DNA from: JAFKKS01 sp050187875
GTDB lineage: Bacteria; Pseudomonadota; Alphaproteobacteria; Rhizobiales; Xanthobacteraceae
Length of the DNA stretch: 64,000 nt
Direction of reading: 5' to 3'
NCBI GenBank assembly: GCA_050187875.1
Contig: JBFWXB010000006.1
Span: 79,880-143,879, forward strand
The translations under genes and the position numbers were made by a program. This document shows positions 7,846 through 16,403 of this stretch, one piece after another (position 1 is the first letter of the stretch; every line of letters starts with the position of its first letter). The notes under the pieces were generated by a model. That model was not told the DNA's origin, searched no databases, and worked only from the letters and a program-made list of their open reading frames with translations.

Positions 7846-9429
7846 TCAGCGGTGCTTGCTGCCCGGCATCACGTCGTAGACGTTGACGGGTGCGAAATCG
7901 TCGGTGAAGACCGGCGCGGTCGGCTGCGGCGGATGCTCCATCCGCTTCGCCGCGAGTGCCGTCATCGCAAAGCGGAACTTGTAGCGCGCCTGCAGCGCCT
8001 CCGCGCGCGTCGTCAGCGCGCCCTTGTCGAGCGCCGGCGTGTCGGTCGCGACCATGATGGTTTCGTATTCGCCCGACGGATAGAGGTCGACCGTCGGGAA
8101 GACGGCGCGCAACGTCACCAGCGTTGAATCGTAAAGCCGCGTGCCGTCATGCACGTTGAACGCCGCGGCGCCGCCGGGCGTCAACCGCTCCTTGATCAAC
8201 GTGAAGAACTCTTTTGTCAGCAAGTGAAACGGCACGTATCCGTTAAGGAACGCGTCGACCAGGATGACGTCGTAGGTATCCTTGTTGCGGTTGAGGAAGA
8301 CGCGCCCGTCATTGGCGACGTAGCGCAGGCGCGCGGACTCCAGGATGCCGAAATAGTCCTTGGCGGCTTTGATGATGCCGGGGTCGATCTCGACCGTGTC
8401 GATCGTCGCGTCCGGCATGAAGCGGCCGAGATAGGCCGGGATCGAGCCGCCGCCGAGCCCGATCATCAGGATGCGTTTCGGCGCGGGCGGATAGAGGAGC
8501 GCGACCGTCATCGTCTGCGCGTATTTCATCGGCAGGTCGTCGGGATCGGAAAGGTTGGCGATCGATTCCGTATAGCGCTCGCCCTTCACCTGTGTGGTGA
8601 GGATCAATTCGGCGCGCCGCTTGGTGATGAAGATGTCGTTGTATTCGGATTCGATATGCGCGAGCCGGCCGTCCTTCTTGGCGAGCATCGTGGCGCGGAT
8701 GTTCGGATCGACGACGTCCTCCGCGCAAAGCGCCCGGTCGGCGGCCGCCGCGAGGGACGCCGCGATCATCACGGCCAGGACGCCGGCGCGCCGCCGCTGC
8801 GCGAGCATCATGAGCAGTCCGGCGGCCACGCCCGCGACGCCGAGCGACACCGTGATCGCGCGCGTCCCGATCGACGGGATCAGGAAGAACGTGGTGCCGA
8901 GCGTGCCGATGATGCTGCCCGCGGTCGAGACGCCGTAGACCGTCCCCGAGACGGTGCCGGAGTGCTTGGCCGATTGCAGCAGCAGCCGGATGGCGAAGGG
9001 CGAGTACATGCCGAGCAGCGTCACCGGAAAGAGGAGCACCGCGCATGACGCCGCAAGGCTGCCGAGGCGCACATCGGCGATGCCGGCGGACACGAATTCG
9101 AGCATCGCATCGACGAAGAGCGGCAGCACGACGAGATAGGCCGCGCCGATCACGACCGTGAGGCCAAGGACCGCGGCCGACGGCTTGCGGTCGGCAAGCC
9201 ATCCGCCAATGAAATAGCCGACGGTGAGCGCGCACAGCACCGTCGAGATCAGCGACGCCCAGGTGTAGATGCCGCTGCCGAAATACGGATTGAGGTAGCG
9301 CGAGCCGAGCATCTCGAAGCTCATGACGATCGCGCCGGTGACGAAGGAGACGACGTAGACGAGCCCGACGAACGAGCGCTTAACGATGCGCCCGTCGGAG
9401 GACGCAGGGTCGAATGCGTGTCGCGTCAC
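7846..9429 (-). CDS. Membrane-embedded spermidine synthase-like protein (fused MFS/spermidine synthase type)
   Basis: The protein has 527 residues from a GTG at 9429 behind an excellent GGAGGGGGA. Roughly residues 15-230 form six to eight transmembrane helices (SFEMLGSRYLNPYFGSGIYTW is the typical family opening). The C-terminal half is a class I Rossmann methyltransferase-like spermidine synthase domain with ILMIGLGGGSIPAYL and a DTVEIDPGII acidic loop. The family resembles polyamine aminopropyltransferases, but many members lack demonstrated activity, so the substrate is uncertain. It is 49 bp downstream of bpt on the same strand and probably co-transcribed. Confidence 0.85.
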   Translation of the reverse strand: MTRHAFDPASSDGRIVKRSFVGLVYVVSFVTGAIVMSFEMLGSRYLNPYFGSGIYTWASLISTVLCALTVGYFIGGWLADRKPSAAVLGLTVVIGAAYLVVLPLFVDAMLEFVSAGIADVRLGSLAASCAVLLFPVTLLGMYSPFAIRLLLQSAKHSGTVSGTVYGVSTAGSIIGTLGTTFFLIPSIGTRAITVSLGVAGVAAGLLMMLAQRRRAGVLAVMIAASLAAAADRALCAEDVVDPNIRATMLAKKDGRLAHIESEYNDIFITKRRAELILTTQVKGERYTESIANLSDPDDLPMKYAQTMTVALLYPPAPKRILMIGLGGGSIPAYLGRFMPDATIDTVEIDPGIIKAAKDYFGILESARLRYVANDGRVFLNRNKDTYDVILVDAFLNGYVPFHLLTKEFFTLIKERLTPGGAAAFNVHDGTRLYDSTLVTLRAVFPTVDLYPSGEYETIMVATDTPALDKGALTTRAEALQARYKFRFAMTALAAKRMEHPPQPTAPVFTDDFAPVNVYDVMPGSKHR

Positions 9430-9478
9430 AGCGTCCCCCTCCGCCCGGCCTGTGCCGGCGCCGCTGGCGTTGCGGCCG

Positions 9479-10228
9479 TCACTCCTCGAAGCGCGTCCAC
9501 TTCTCCGGCAGCAGCCGTTCCTGCGGCAGGAAGCGGCGCTTGTATTCCATCTTGCGCGAGCCTTCGACCCAGTAGCCGAGATAGACGTAAGGCAGGCCAA
9601 GGGCGCGCGCCCGCGCGATATGGTCGAGGATCATGAAGGTGCCGAGCGAGCGTGCGTCGAGTTCCGGGTCGTAGAAGGAGTAGACCATCGAAAGCCCGTC
9701 GCTGAGCACGTCGGAGAGGGCGACGGCGATGAGTGCTCCCGTGCCGCGTCCGGTGATCGCGGTGTCGGGGCCGCGCCGGCGGTACTCGACAACGCGCGTC
9801 TCAACATGGCTGTCCTCGACCATCATTGCGTAGTCGAGCACGGTCATATCCGCCATGCCGCCGTCGCGGTGGCGGCTGTCGAGATAGGCGCGGAACACCG
9901 CATATTGTTCGGACGTCGGGATGGCGCTGCGCATCTCGCCGACGATGTCGGCGTTGCGCTCGCGGATGCGCCGCATGCCGCGCGAGGGCTGGAAATCGTT
10001 GACGACGACGCGCACCGAGATGCAGGCCTTGCACCCTTCGCAGGCCGGCCGATAGGCGATCGACTGGCTGCGGCGAAAGCCGCCATGGGTGAGGACGTCG
10101 TTGAGGTCGCCGGCGCGCTCGCCGACAAGATGCGTGAAGACCTTGCGCTCCTCCTTGCCGGGTAGGTACGGGCAGGGGGAGGGCGCAGTCAGGTAGAATT
10201 GCGGGGTATCGCGCGAGTGCTGCGTCAC
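9479..10228 (-). CDS. bpt: Aspartate/glutamate leucyltransferase (ATE-family)
   Basis: Bpt transfers leucine from Leu-tRNA to N-terminal Asp or Glu of proteins, marking them for ClpS-ClpAP degradation by the N-end rule. I place the start at the GTG at 10228, giving MTQHSRDTPQFYLTAPSPC (249 residues), because this is the typical family N-terminus and GAGGTG lies upstream. A GTG four codons further up is possible. The conserved region CPYLPGKEERKVFTHL and a CEGCKAC cysteine cluster mark the N-terminal domain. The C-terminal GNAT-like half contains YVYLGYWVEGSRKMEYK. Confidence 0.93.
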   Translation of the reverse strand: MTQHSRDTPQFYLTAPSPCPYLPGKEERKVFTHLVGERAGDLNDVLTHGGFRRSQSIAYRPACEGCKACISVRVVVNDFQPSRGMRRIRERNADIVGEMRSAIPTSEQYAVFRAYLDSRHRDGGMADMTVLDYAMMVEDSHVETRVVEYRRRGPDTAITGRGTGALIAVALSDVLSDGLSMVYSFYDPELDARSLGTFMILDHIARARALGLPYVYLGYWVEGSRKMEYKRRFLPQERLLPEKWTRFEE

Positions 10229-10344
10229 GCCGGCGTTCACCTCAGGCGGATTTCGCAGGGCCGCCCTTCGCCAGATGATGTAGCGATATTCGGTGGCAAA
10301 ATCGAGGGCGGCGAGAACACGCTCGCCGCTCTTTTAAACCGAGG

Positions 10345-10881
10345 TTACCGCGCCGGCGGCCGCCGCAAGGCCTGGGCCCGCGCCTCGTTGTTCACGACGA
10401 TGGTGCCGAGCACGATGTCGTGGAGGAGGCGCTTGCGGGCATTGAACAGCGACACGAGGAGGATGAACGGGGTCAGCGCCGAGACCGAGATCCAGTAGGC
10501 GATGGCGTGCACCGCGCCGAGCACGAAATAAGCGGGCGCGCCGTACCAGGTACGCATTTCGAGGTCCATCACCCGCATGCCGATGGTCGCCGATTTCGGC
10601 CCGCCGAGCGTCCATCCGTAATAGATGATCGCCCAGACGACCGCGCCCGGCGAGAGGAGCCAGAAGGCGAACCAGCCGAGACCCAGCGTCAGCAGGCCGA
10701 AAACAAGGATGAACAGCGATGCGAACAGCACCGGCAGGCCGATGACGAAGACGTCGATCAGGAACGCGATGACGCGGCGCGAAAGCACGCCCTCGAAATA
10801 TTCCGGCTGTGTCGCCGGATCGTAGGCATGCGGTTTCACCTCGAATGACACGCCGATCCGCCGTGCTTCAGTTTCAGCCAT
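10345..10881 (-). CDS. RDD family inner-membrane protein
   Basis: The 178-residue protein starts at the ATG at 10881 behind GGGAGGGTG. It has the RDD-domain layout: a first hydrophobic helix after the Arg-containing SRRVIAFLIDVFVIG, an Asp in that helix, and two or three further helices ending LLHDIVLGTIVV. RDD proteins are small membrane proteins of mostly unknown role, some proposed as Na+/H+ antiporters. It lies 116 bp upstream of bpt on the same strand and diverges from the LivH-like gene across a repeat. Confidence 0.85.
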   Translation of the reverse strand: MAETEARRIGVSFEVKPHAYDPATQPEYFEGVLSRRVIAFLIDVFVIGLPVLFASLFILVFGLLTLGLGWFAFWLLSPGAVVWAIIYYGWTLGGPKSATIGMRVMDLEMRTWYGAPAYFVLGAVHAIAYWISVSALTPFILLVSLFNARKRLLHDIVLGTIVVNNEARAQALRRPPAR

Positions 10882-10960
10882 GACACCCTCCCGGAGGTCG
10901 TGGAAATCGGCCAGACAGATGGGGGCCCGCAGGGGGCACCGCAAGCACGGCTTCACATGT

Positions 10961-11038
10961 CGTCATGCCCGGGCTTGACCCGGGCATCCATCGTCTTTGC
11001 AAAAATGATGGATTGCCGGGTCGAGCCCGGCAATGACG
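10961..11038. repeat. Intergenic palindromic repeat, CCCGGG type
   Basis: The left arm TCATGCCCGGGCTTGACCCG and the right arm CGGGTCGAGCCCGGCAATGA are imperfect inverted copies around a short AT-rich centre. Each arm also folds on itself (TGCCCGGG-CTTGA-CCCGGGCA). This is the reference copy for a family seen at least seven more times in the window. Confidence 0.85.
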
Positions 11039-11083
11039 AAGACCGGTATCCGCTCTGTGTGATCCTGTTCTACCCTCCCGCCC

Positions 11084-12409
11084 ATGCGCCCGCTCGCTCT
11101 TATCCTGACAGTCGTGGCACTCGCGCTCGGCGGCTGTGCGGGCCGCCTCGATTCCGAGCAGGCGCTTATCTGCGATGCCGTGATCACGGCAGTGCATCCG
11201 GAGGGTACGCATATCAGCGGCAAACGGCCGCGGGCGGCGCCTGGCGTCAATGGCGTGCGCATCGACTATCTCGCGCGCGAGCCGGAGGGGGCGGCGCGGC
11301 CGCATAGCCTGACCTGCATTTTCGCCGGCACGGTCTTCGACAGCGGCCGCCGCGACCTCACCGCCGTCGAGATCGACGGCGTGCCGCTCGGTGAGGCGCG
11401 GCTTCTCTATCTCAAGCGCTTCGGCCTGACCGATGTCGCCGCCGATCTGCGCGCCTCCGCGCTGCCGCAGCTGTCGCTTCCCGTGGCCTATGCCATGCAG
11501 CAGCTCATCAATGGCCTCGCGATCGCGGCGATCTACGCCCTGCTGGCGACGGCTTATTCGTTGATCTACGGCCTCGTCGGCCGCATCAATCTCGCCTTCG
11601 GCCACATCGCCGTTTTGGGTGCGTTCGGCGCCATCGGTGGCATCGGCGCGGCGGTCGCCTTCGGCTTCAGCAGTCCGCTCGCGGCGCTCCTCGTCGCTTT
11701 CGCGATCGCGACCGCGCTCGCCGCCGGATGGAGCTGGCTTGTCGGGGCGACCGTCGTCGCGCCGCTGCATGCGCGCAGCGCCCTCGGCCAGCCGATCCTA
11801 GTGGCGACGATCGCCGTGGCGGTGACGATCGAGGAGGGGCTGCGCCTCTTCCAAGGCGTGCGCGAACATTGGGTGCCGCCGACCTTTTCGACGCCGATTG
11901 GGCTTGCCGCCGGCGGCGCGTTCGTCGTAACGGTCACGCCGATGCAGCTTCTGATCGCCGGTGCCGCGTTCGCTGCGGCGGGAAGCGTGCTTTTCCTCCT
12001 GCATCGCTCGCGCTTCGGGCGGCACTGGCGCGCTTGCGCCGACGACCCGCGCGCGGCGGCGCTGATGGGCGTCGCGCCCGGCCGCGTGCTTGTTGCCACC
12101 TTCTTGCTCGCCGGGGTGATGGCAGGCCTCGCCGGCTGGATTCTCTCCGTCTACTACGGGAATGTGAGCCCGGCGATGGGCATGATACTCGGCCTCAAGG
12201 CGCTGGTGGCGGCGGTCGTCGGCGGCATCGGCTCGGTGCCCGGCGCCTTCATCGGCGGCGTCGTCATCGGCCTGATCGAGGCGCTGTGGTCGGCCTATTT
12301 CGACATCGGAATGCGCGATATCGTGGTTTACGCGATTCTGATCGCGATGTTCGTGCTGCGTCCCGGCGGCCTGTTCGGCTTTTCCGGGCCAAAGCCGCGT
12401 GACGTCTGA
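11084..12409 (+). CDS. LivH-type branched-chain amino acid ABC permease with lipoprotein-like N-terminal domain
   Basis: The 441-residue protein has two parts. Residues 1-140 resemble a lipoprotein: signal-like MRPLALILTVVALALGGC with a lipobox ending at Cys18, then a soluble segment carrying two more cysteines. Residues 141-441 are a LivH-family permease with about eight helices, INLAFGHIAVLGAF near its start and the EAA-like loop WRACADDPRAAALMGVAPGR. LivH transports branched-chain amino acids or related solutes. No LivM, ATPase or binding protein gene is nearby, so its partners must lie elsewhere. The frame is continuous through the junction with no sign of a frameshift. Whether Cys18 is really lipidated is inference. 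Confidence 0.8.
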   Translation: MRPLALILTVVALALGGCAGRLDSEQALICDAVITAVHPEGTHISGKRPRAAPGVNGVRIDYLAREPEGAARPHSLTCIFAGTVFDSGRRDLTAVEIDGVPLGEARLLYLKRFGLTDVAADLRASALPQLSLPVAYAMQQLINGLAIAAIYALLATAYSLIYGLVGRINLAFGHIAVLGAFGAIGGIGAAVAFGFSSPLAALLVAFAIATALAAGWSWLVGATVVAPLHARSALGQPILVATIAVAVTIEEGLRLFQGVREHWVPPTFSTPIGLAAGGAFVVTVTPMQLLIAGAAFAAAGSVLFLLHRSRFGRHWRACADDPRAAALMGVAPGRVLVATFLLAGVMAGLAGWILSVYYGNVSPAMGMILGLKALVAAVVGGIGSVPGAFIGGVVIGLIEALWSAYFDIGMRDIVVYAILIAMFVLRPGGLFGFSGPKPRDV

Positions 12410-12454
12410 GCATGATCCCGAAAAGCGGGAACCGGTTTTAGGATAAGATCATGC
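12410..12454. repeat. Short palindromic repeat with GCATGATC ends
   Basis: GCATGATC (12410-12417) pairs with GATCATGC (12447-12454), enclosing the hairpin CCCGAAAAGCGGG and an ACCGGTTTT tract. The sequence matches a repeat I know to be common between genes in rhizobial genomes. It begins one base after the stop codon of the permease gene. Confidence 0.75.
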
Positions 12455-12487
12455 TGCAACAAAATTTTGCGGCGAGGGGAGCATTCG

Positions 12488-13711
12488 GTGCCCGTCACTT
12501 TGGCCGATATCGAACGGGCGCGCCGCACGATCGAGGGTGCGGTGCTGCGCACGCCGATGCTCCCCGCGCCGCGGCTTTCCGAGCTCACCGGCGCTGAGGT
12601 CTTCGTCAAATACGAGAACCTGCAGGTCACCAACTCCTTCAAGGAGCGCGGCGCGCTCAACAAGCTCGCCTCGCTCGAAGAAGCGGATCGCAGGAGCGGC
12701 GTGATTGCGATGTCCGCTGGCAATCACGCGCAGGCGGTTGCCTATCATGCGGCGCGCCTCGGCATCCCCGCGACCATCGTGATGCCGGTGACGACGCCCT
12801 TCGTCAAAGTCGCGGCGACGGAGGCGCACGGCGCCAAGGTGGTGCTCGACGGCGAGACCCTGAGCGAGGCGCAGACGCGCGCCGAGGCGATCGCCGACGA
12901 GCAGAGGCTCACCTGGGTGCACCCCTACGACGATGCCTTCGTCATCGCGGGGCAGGGCACCGCCGCCATTGAAATGCTCGAAGACGAGCCCGACCTCGAC
13001 GTGCTGATCGTTCCGATCGGCGGCGGCGGCCTCATCAGCGGCATGGCAATCGCGGCGCGCGCCATGAACAACGAGATCGAGATCGTCGGCGCCGAGGCTG
13101 CGCTCTATCCCTCGTTCTGGAACGCGCTTAACAATCGCCACCGCACCATCGGCGGCCCGACGCTCGCAGAAGGCATCGCGGTGAAGAACGTCGGCACGCT
13201 GACCTTGCCGATCGTGCGCGAGCATGTCGCCGACGTGATCCTCGTCGACGAGGCGCATCTCGAGCGCGCGGTGAATGCGTTCCTCACGCGGCAGAAGACG
13301 ATCGCTGAAGGCGCGGGCGCGGCGGGGCTTGCGGCGATGCTCGCGCAGCCGGAACGCTTCCGCGGCCACAAGGTCGGGCTCATTCTCGCCGGCGGCAATA
13401 TCGACCCGCGCATTCTCTCCGCGATCATGGTGCGCGAACTGCAGCGCGACAGCCGCATCGTCTCCTTCCGCCTCACCATCCCCGATCGCCCGGGCGTGCT
13501 CGGCCAGATCGCGACACGGCTGGGTGGGCTCGGCGCCAACATTCTCGAGGTCGACCACAAGCGGATGTTCCTCGACGTGCCGGCGAAGGGCGCGCGCCTC
13601 GATGCGACGGTTGAAACGCGCGACGCCGAACACGCCGACACGATCCTCGCCGCGCTCGAAGCCGACGGCTATCAGCCCGTGCGCATCGACGCGGGGGATG
13701 TGATGGAGTGA
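12488..13711 (+). CDS. ilvA: Threonine ammonia-lyase (catabolic/biosynthetic), ACT-containing
   Basis: This PLP enzyme deaminates threonine to 2-oxobutyrate, feeding isoleucine synthesis or threonine breakdown. The GTG at 12488 follows GAGGGGAG; it yields 407 residues. The PLP lysine is Lys52 in NSFKERGALN, and the phosphate-binding loop is GGGGLISG. The last 80 residues form a single ACT domain (RLTIPDRPGVLGQIATRLGG), shorter than the two-ACT IlvA of E. coli, so the protein is closer to the TdcB/ilvA-short class. Feedback regulation through the ACT domain is probable but the effector is not readable from sequence. Confidence 0.92.
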   Translation: MPVTLADIERARRTIEGAVLRTPMLPAPRLSELTGAEVFVKYENLQVTNSFKERGALNKLASLEEADRRSGVIAMSAGNHAQAVAYHAARLGIPATIVMPVTTPFVKVAATEAHGAKVVLDGETLSEAQTRAEAIADEQRLTWVHPYDDAFVIAGQGTAAIEMLEDEPDLDVLIVPIGGGGLISGMAIAARAMNNEIEIVGAEAALYPSFWNALNNRHRTIGGPTLAEGIAVKNVGTLTLPIVREHVADVILVDEAHLERAVNAFLTRQKTIAEGAGAAGLAAMLAQPERFRGHKVGLILAGGNIDPRILSAIMVRELQRDSRIVSFRLTIPDRPGVLGQIATRLGGLGANILEVDHKRMFLDVPAKGARLDATVETRDAEHADTILAALEADGYQPVRIDAGDVME

Positions 13712-13749
13712 ATGGCAGCGCGAGGCGAAACGCGCCTGCCTCAATAACT

Positions 13750-13834
13750 CGTCATGCCCGGGCTTGACCCGGGCATCCATCTTCTTCGGAAGAGTTTTAT
13801 TTGATGCGTTGCCGGGTCGAGCCCGGCAATGACG
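13750..13834. repeat. Intergenic palindromic repeat, CCCGGG type
   Basis: Same family as 10961-11038: left arm CGTCATGCCCGGGCTTGACC, right arm GCCGGGTCGAGCCCGGCAAT, centre about 25 bp. Confidence 0.85.
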
Positions 13835-13884
13835 ACAAACGTTATCCCGTCATTCTGAGGTGTGAGCCGGGTTCCCTCCACTCT

Positions 13885-14008
13885 CATGCCCGCCAACGGG
13901 CCCGGCTTCGCCGGCCCGATGACAGGCTCCGGCGGGCATCCAGTACGCCTGGGCCGAACGATATCGCAGGACAGGGGTTACTGGGTCCCCGCCTTCGCGG
14001 GGACGACA
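13885..14008. repeat. Intergenic repeat, GGGTCCCCGCC/CCAGTACGCC type
   Basis: This copy contains GGCGGGCATCCAGTACGCCT and, after a variable centre, TACTGGGTCCCCGCCTTCGC followed by GGGGACGAC. The GGGGAC/GTCCCC arms form a hairpin. The same order of blocks recurs at 35562-35656. It abuts the stop codon of the histidine kinase gene. Confidence 0.7.
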
Positions 14009-14010
14009 CC

Positions 14011-15288
14011 TCAATGGGCGGCGTGAACTCCGTTCGCCACCGGCAGCCGCACGACAAATCGACTCCCGCCGCCATCCGCCGCCTCGCATGTGACATCGCC
14101 GCCATGGCCGCGCGCGATCTGGCGCACGAGCGCGAGGCCGAGCCCGGTGCCGCGGCCGCTCTCCGCGAAGCCGGCAGGGCGGTAGAACGGCTCGAAGATG
14201 CGCTCGCGTTCCTCCGCCGGAACGCCCGCGCCATGATCGCGCACGGTGAGCACCGCCTGCACGCCGTCGCGCCGGATCGTCATCTCCGGGCTTTCGTCGC
14301 CGGCATGACGCTGCGCATTCTCGACGAGGTTGCGCACGAGCCGTCGCAAGAGCACGCGATCGCCGCGCACCGTGACGCTTTCGCCTTCGACCGCGACGCC
14401 CTCGCGCGCGGCTTCTTCCGCGGCAAGCGCGACGAGATCGAAATCCTCCGCGCGCTCCGGCGCGCCGACCGCTTCGAGGCGGCTCGCCAGCAGGATTTCT
14501 TCGATCAGCTGATCGAGCTCGCCGATGTCGGCCTTGAGATGCCCGCGCAGCTTCGGGTCGGAGTCTTCTGCGAGGAGCGCGAGCGCCATGTTGATGCGGG
14601 TGAGCGGCGTTCGCAGCTCGTGCGAGCAATTGGCGAGCAGGAGCTTGTGCGCGCGCACGAGCTCCTCGATGCGTGCGGCGGATTGGTTGAAGCTCGTCGC
14701 GAGCGCGGCGACCTCGTCCTTGCCTTGCACCGGCGCGCGCGCGCCAAGGTCGCCGCTGCCGAATTTGTCGACGCTGCCCTTCAGCCGCTCGAGCCGCCGT
14801 GTCAGCCGCCGCGCGATCGGATAGGCGCCGAGCGCGACCGCAAAGGCGATTGCCGCAAGCGCGCTGAGAAGCCACGCGCCGGGCCGCCACGGCCCGCCAT
14901 GCGGCAGCGAGACGACGAGCGTGCGCCCGTCATTGAGCTTGAGGAGCCAGGCCGGCCCGCCGGGGCCGCGCATCCAGCCGGGCTCGCGATCCAACCGCAC
15001 GTGCGGCGGCATCGGCCGCCCCGCTTGCGCGATCAATTTGCCGTTTGTCGTATACAGCGACAGATCGGAGCGCAGGCGCTCGTGCAGCCGGTCCAGCGCC
15101 TGCTGCTGCTGCGCCTTCGGAGCTTCAGGCGCGGGCAATGCATTGGTCGCGAGCTCGCCGGCGACGGAGAAGGCTTCGTCGAAGCGTCGCTCGTCGAAGC
15201 CGAGATGCCATAGCGCGGCCATGGTCACGACGATCAGCACCAGGATAGCGATGATCGTGAGATAGAACTGGAGATAGAGCCGATGCAT
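14011..15288 (-). CDS. Sensor histidine kinase of an OmpR-type two-component system
   Basis: The 425-residue inner-membrane kinase starts behind AAGGGAGG. TM1 is at about 9-28 and TM2 at about 138-156, with a 110-residue periplasmic sensor between them. A HAMP domain follows (about 157-210), then the H-box NCSHELRTPLTRIN with phospho-acceptor His223. The ATPase domain carries N box NLVENAQRHAG, G1 DHGAGVP, F box and G2 GRGTGLGLALV. This is a CpxA/RstB-like architecture. It is the last gene of a minus-strand cluster after the Spy-like protein and response regulator, suggesting an envelope or metal stress stimulus. Confidence 0.9.
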   Translation of the reverse strand: MHRLYLQFYLTIIAILVLIVVTMAALWHLGFDERRFDEAFSVAGELATNALPAPEAPKAQQQQALDRLHERLRSDLSLYTTNGKLIAQAGRPMPPHVRLDREPGWMRGPGGPAWLLKLNDGRTLVVSLPHGGPWRPGAWLLSALAAIAFAVALGAYPIARRLTRRLERLKGSVDKFGSGDLGARAPVQGKDEVAALATSFNQSAARIEELVRAHKLLLANCSHELRTPLTRINMALALLAEDSDPKLRGHLKADIGELDQLIEEILLASRLEAVGAPERAEDFDLVALAAEEAAREGVAVEGESVTVRGDRVLLRRLVRNLVENAQRHAGDESPEMTIRRDGVQAVLTVRDHGAGVPAEERERIFEPFYRPAGFAESGRGTGLGLALVRQIARGHGGDVTCEAADGGGSRFVVRLPVANGVHAAH

Positions 15289-15303
15289 CGCCGCCTCCCT
15301 TAA

Positions 15304-15340
15304 TCCCTCCCCCGTTTGCGGGGGAAGGTCGGGTGAGGGT
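15304..15340. repeat. Partial CCTCCCCC/GGGTGAGGG repeat
   Basis: CCCTCCCCCGTTTGCGGGGG is followed by AAGGTCGGGTGAGGGT. This is a half-length member of the family at 17183-17287, 18451-18598 and 31713-31822. Confidence 0.6.
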
Positions 15341-15355
15341 TGGTGCGTGTTTTGT

Positions 15356-15438
15356 CGTCATTGCCGGGCTTGACCCGGCAATCCATCAAACGAAAAAGTT
15401 TTTGAAGATGGATGCGCGGGTCGAGCCCGCGCATGACG
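15356..15438. repeat. Intergenic palindromic repeat, CCCGGG type
   Basis: This copy lies between the response regulator and kinase genes. The left arm is GTCATTGCCGGGCTTGACCC and the right arm is GCGGGTCGAGCCCGCGCATG. The arm usually found on the right (TTGCCGGG) is on the left here, so the element is in inverted orientation relative to 10961-11038. Confidence 0.8.
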
Positions 15439-15461
15439 ATGGTTCCTGTCGCACGCATTCG

Positions 15462-16151
15462 TCAGCGATCCTGCTCGCGCGCGAAGACGTAGCCCGCGCC
15501 GCGCACGGTGATGATGCGACGTGGCTTCTTCGGGTCGTCCTCGATCGCCGCGCGGATGCGCGAGATGTGGATGTCGATCGAACGATCGAAGGCTTCGAGC
15601 GCTTCGCCTTTCATCAGGTCCATCAGCGCGTCGCGCGACATCACGCGGCCGGCGTGTTCGGCGAGCGCGAGCAGCATCGAGAACTGGTGCGAGGTGAGCG
15701 CCCGTTCTTCGCCGTCGATGGTGACGCGGCGCGAGCCGCGGTCGATCTCCAGCCGCCCGAAGCGCAGCGCGTCGCGCGGCATGCTGCCGCCCTTGCGGCG
15801 GAGAAGTGCGCGCACGCGCGCCAAAAGCTCGCGCGGCTCGAACGGTTTCGGCAGATAGTCGTCGGCGCCGATCTCCAGGCCGACCACGCGGTCCATCGCA
15901 TCACCGCGCGCGGTCAGCATCAGGATTGGAAGGTCGGAGGTCGCACGGATGCGGCGGCAGACTTCGAGCCCGTCCGCGTCCGGCAGCATCAGGTCGAGGA
16001 TCAGCGCGTCGAAGGCTTCGCGCTTGAGCCGCGCCTCGCCCTCGCGCGCCGTCGCGCTTGCGGCGACGCGCAGGCCCGCGTCGCCGAGATAGGCGGACAC
16101 CATCTCGGAGAGGCGCTTGTCGTCGTCGATGATGAGGATGCGAGCGGTCAT
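15462..16151 (-). CDS. OmpR-family response regulator
   Basis: The 229-residue protein has an N-terminal receiver domain with acidic pocket IIDDD (residues 7-11), phospho-acceptor Asp53 in ILDLMLPDADG, and conserved Thr/Lys positions in LTARG and PKPFEP. The C-terminal winged-helix domain ends in ITVRGAGYVF. It would be phosphorylated by the kinase encoded downstream at 14011-15288. The 173-bp gap between the two contains a palindromic repeat that could affect how much kinase is made. Confidence 0.93.
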   Translation of the reverse strand: MTARILIIDDDKRLSEMVSAYLGDAGLRVAASATAREGEARLKREAFDALILDLMLPDADGLEVCRRIRATSDLPILMLTARGDAMDRVVGLEIGADDYLPKPFEPRELLARVRALLRRKGGSMPRDALRFGRLEIDRGSRRVTIDGEERALTSHQFSMLLALAEHAGRVMSRDALMDLMKGEALEAFDRSIDIHISRIRAAIEDDPKKPRRIITVRGAGYVFAREQDR

Positions 16152-16187
16152 GGCAAGTGAGAGTATAGCAAGTGAGCCGATTCATGC

Positions 16188-16311
16188 CGTCATGCCCGCG
16201 CTTGTCGCGGGCATCCACGTCTTTCTTCGACAACTAAAAAAGCAAGACGTGGATGGCCGGGACAAAAGGGCGTTCACGCCCGTCTTCGACGGGCAATGCC
16301 CGGCCATGACG
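16188..16311. repeat. CCCG-type palindromic repeat with extra inserted hairpin
   Basis: Arms begin CGTCATGCCCGCGCTTGTCG and end TGCCCGGCCATGACG. The right arm is interrupted after GGGACA by AAAGGGCGTTCACGCCCGTC, itself a hairpin around GGGCGTTCACGCCC. The same insert occurs at the same place in the copy at 22886-22995, so it is a subfamily rather than an accident. Confidence 0.75.
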
Positions 16312-16403
16312 CGAAAGGAGCGAGCGGCACTCCGCGGCGGGGCGTTGCGGAGAGCCGCTCGCGATCTCCGTCTCCCGGGGACACGGAGCGGAGAATACAT
16401 CGG

